Shown here piece after piece: positions 5,321 to 6,577 of a stretch of 6,577 nt of DNA. A program made the translations under genes and the position numbers. The notes under the pieces are model-generated. The model saw only the letters and a program-made list of their open reading frames with translations, ran no database searches and was not told where the DNA came from. This DNA is from Clostridia bacterium (GTDB lineage Bacteria; Bacillota_A; Clostridia; Oscillospirales; CAG-382), in assembly GCA_017615235.1 (NCBI GenBank), contig JAGAAM010000190.1:1-6577 (forward strand). The letters run 5' to 3'. Within the stretch, counting starts at the first letter, position 1; every line of letters begins with the position of its first letter.

Positions 5321-6436
5321 TCAGTCGCTGAAATCGGAATCCACGTTGATAAATACCGAAAAACCGGGATAAGCTTCCTCGACGTCCTTTTTGATATGCT
5401 CGACCAGCGTCGCCCGGTCGCGGACGTTGAAATCCACCACTATATCGAAGAATATCTTCTTTTCGTCCTTCTTGATAAGGAAACCGTGGGTGTTGATGAC
5501 TCCGTCGTGATCCTCCGCGAGTTTCCTTAAAACGCTGCGCATCTCCGCCAGTTCTTCGTCGCGGGTGTCGATAGCGTAGATGCCGACGGTCAGGAAGACG
5601 CTGTATTTAAGGAATATCTTGCTTTGTATCCTTCCGGTAAGCTCGTGGATCTCCTTCGCCGTCACGGTGTCGGGGATCTCGATATGCACCGATCCGATAG
5701 CGTAATCGGGTCCGTAGTTGTGGAGTATAAGGTCGTAAACGCCGTCTACGCCTTCGATCTCCGCGATGTCGGCACGGATGCCCTTCGTAACTTCGCTGTC
5801 CTCGCGCACGCCGACGATGCGGTTTATCGGCTTAAGAAGCATCTCGATACCGGCTTTGATGATAAAACCGGAGATCAGTACGCCGATTATTCCGTCGGCG
5901 GAAAAGTTCCATATAAGCATTATCACCGCGGAAACGAGGGTCGCGAACGAAAGTATCGCGTCGAAAAGCGCGTCCGAACCCGCCGCCGTAAGCGCGTCTG
6001 AATTGTATTTGATCCCCTGCGAGCGGACGTATCTGCCGAGTATGAGTTTAGTAACGATCGCCGCGATGATGACGATAAGCGTCACCGTCGAATAACTCGG
6101 TTCGCCGGGTTCGATGATCTTCTTGACCGATTCGATGAAAGAAGTCACGCCGGCGGAAATAACGATCGCCGCGATGATGACGGCGCTGAAGTATTCTATC
6201 CTTCCGTGACCGTAGGGGTGTTTTTTGTCCGGAGGTCTTTTCGCAAGTTTTACTCCGATGACCGTGATTATCGAGGAAAGCGCGTCGGTAAGGTTGTTCA
6301 CCGCGTCGAGCACGATAGCCACCGAGCCTGCAATAAGCCCCACCGTCGCTTTGAAAGCGGCGAGAAGTACGTTCGCGCCTACGCCTATAAAGCTGGTCTT
6401 CGTTATTTGTTTTTCTCTCAGATCTTTGTTAACCAT
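5321..6436 (-). CDS. Cation diffusion facilitator (CDF) family metal exporter with two C-terminal cytoplasmic domains
   Basis: Inner-membrane exporter of divalent metal in exchange for protons. Numbering here is from ATG 6436 (371 aa), one base after the MarR stop and with GGTGA 5 nt upstream. An in-frame GTG at 6445 would add three residues. Six membrane segments are visible (about 13-37, 39-63, 81-102, 116-134, 147-174, 180-200). The site-A quartet is Asn47 and Asp51 (DAVNNLTDALSS, helix 2) plus Asp155 and Asp159 (AAGSDALFDA, helix 5), i.e. NxxxD/DxxxD. This pattern is associated with Mn2+-type CDFs rather than the HxxxD of zinc exporters. HPYGHGRIEYFSA (73-85) is the family loop. The cytoplasmic dimerisation domain (about 209-290) is followed by a second, similar-sized domain (about 296-371), which makes the protein longer than the usual ~300 residues. 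Substrate is inferred only; Mn2+ or Fe2+ is most likely. Confidence 0.93.
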   Translation of the reverse strand: MVNKDLREKQITKTSFIGVGANVLLAAFKATVGLIAGSVAIVLDAVNNLTDALSSIITVIGVKLAKRPPDKKHPYGHGRIEYFSAVIIAAIVISAGVTSFIESVKKIIEPGEPSYSTVTLIVIIAAIVTKLILGRYVRSQGIKYNSDALTAAGSDALFDAILSFATLVSAVIMLIWNFSADGIIGVLISGFIIKAGIEMLLKPINRIVGVREDSEVTKGIRADIAEIEGVDGVYDLILHNYGPDYAIGSVHIEIPDTVTAKEIHELTGRIQSKIFLKYSVFLTVGIYAIDTRDEELAEMRSVLRKLAEDHDGVINTHGFLIKKDEKKIFFDIVVDFNVRDRATLVEHIKKDVEEAYPGFSVFINVDSDFSD

Positions 6437-6437
6437 A

Positions 6438-6577
6438 TCATTCACCGCCGTCCGTGTGAAGATTTCCTAGCAGTTTATAAAGCAAGTCATAAAGTTTTTT
6501 CGCGTCTTCCGGATCGATGCTGACGCATCCCGCGGCAGCCTCCGGAACGCCAAGCACTTCGTCGCGCAGAGCGATAC
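6438..6577 (-). CDS. C-terminal end of a probable MarR-family transcriptional regulator (5' end outside window)
   Basis: Forty-five codons are visible, open to the window edge and ending in TGA at 6440-6438. The peptide begins ALRDEVLGVPEAAAGC after one residue and continues SIDPEDAKKLYDLLYKLLGN. This resembles the end of MarR-type regulators: the 'T-x-K-G-x-ALRD-x-(A/V)L-x-VPE' stretch after the winged helix, then the last amphipathic helix used for dimerisation. The DNA-binding domain lies outside the window, so family assignment rests on this tail alone. The stop is separated by a single base from the CDF start, which implies translational coupling and a shared transcript. A metal- or stress-responsive regulator of the exporter is a reasonable inference. 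The other two frames stop within about 30-37 codons and have no recognisable content. Confidence 0.72.
   Translation of the reverse strand, partial: IALRDEVLGVPEAAAGCVSIDPEDAKKLYDLLYKLLGNLHTDGGE

Overview
The window looks like a housekeeping segment of a Gram-positive, Clostridia-type bacterium. This rests on three things: the gene set marR–CDF / rpsO–pnp / deoB–pyrimidine phosphorylase, strong AGGAGG-like ribosome binding sites with AT-rich intergenic DNA around moderately GC-rich genes, and protein sequences closest in my memory to Oscillospirales-like Firmicutes. No species can be named from the sequence alone. All six genes are on the minus strand, so transcription runs from high to low coordinates. 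I see no mobile element, CRISPR array, tRNA or rRNA.

In transcription order: (1) 6577–5321 holds the last 45 codons of a MarR-family regulator, followed after 1 nt by a cation diffusion facilitator (CDF) metal exporter with a doubled cytoplasmic domain. (2) 5320–5118 holds a strong extended -10 promoter and a roughly 120-nt hairpin-rich leader for ribosomal protein S15. (3) 5117–4851 is rpsO. (4) 4850–4672 is a 179-nt rpsO–pnp spacer packed with inverted repeats, including a perfect 14-bp stem without a U-tract and a stem that covers the pnp ribosome binding site. (5) 4671–2566 is pnp, polynucleotide phosphorylase, closed by a 14-bp intrinsic terminator. (6) 2502–2469 is a promoter whose -10 lies inside a perfect inverted repeat. 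(7) 2448–1 is deoB (phosphopentomutase) and, 30 nt further on, a pyrimidine-nucleoside phosphorylase that runs off the window edge about 15 residues before its expected end.

Functionally there are three units: metal efflux with a probable one-component regulator; translation and RNA turnover (S15 with PNPase, an arrangement conserved from E. coli to Firmicutes and known there for leader-mediated autoregulation); and nucleoside salvage. In salvage, the phosphorylase releases (deoxy)ribose-1-phosphate and DeoB converts it to (deoxy)ribose-5-phosphate.

The protein-coding content is ordinary. The parts most likely to reward a second look are the two structured RNA regions (rpsO leader and rpsO–pnp spacer), the palindrome on the deoB promoter, and a few non-canonical residues in the phosphorylase. 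I found no evidence for a new multi-gene system.
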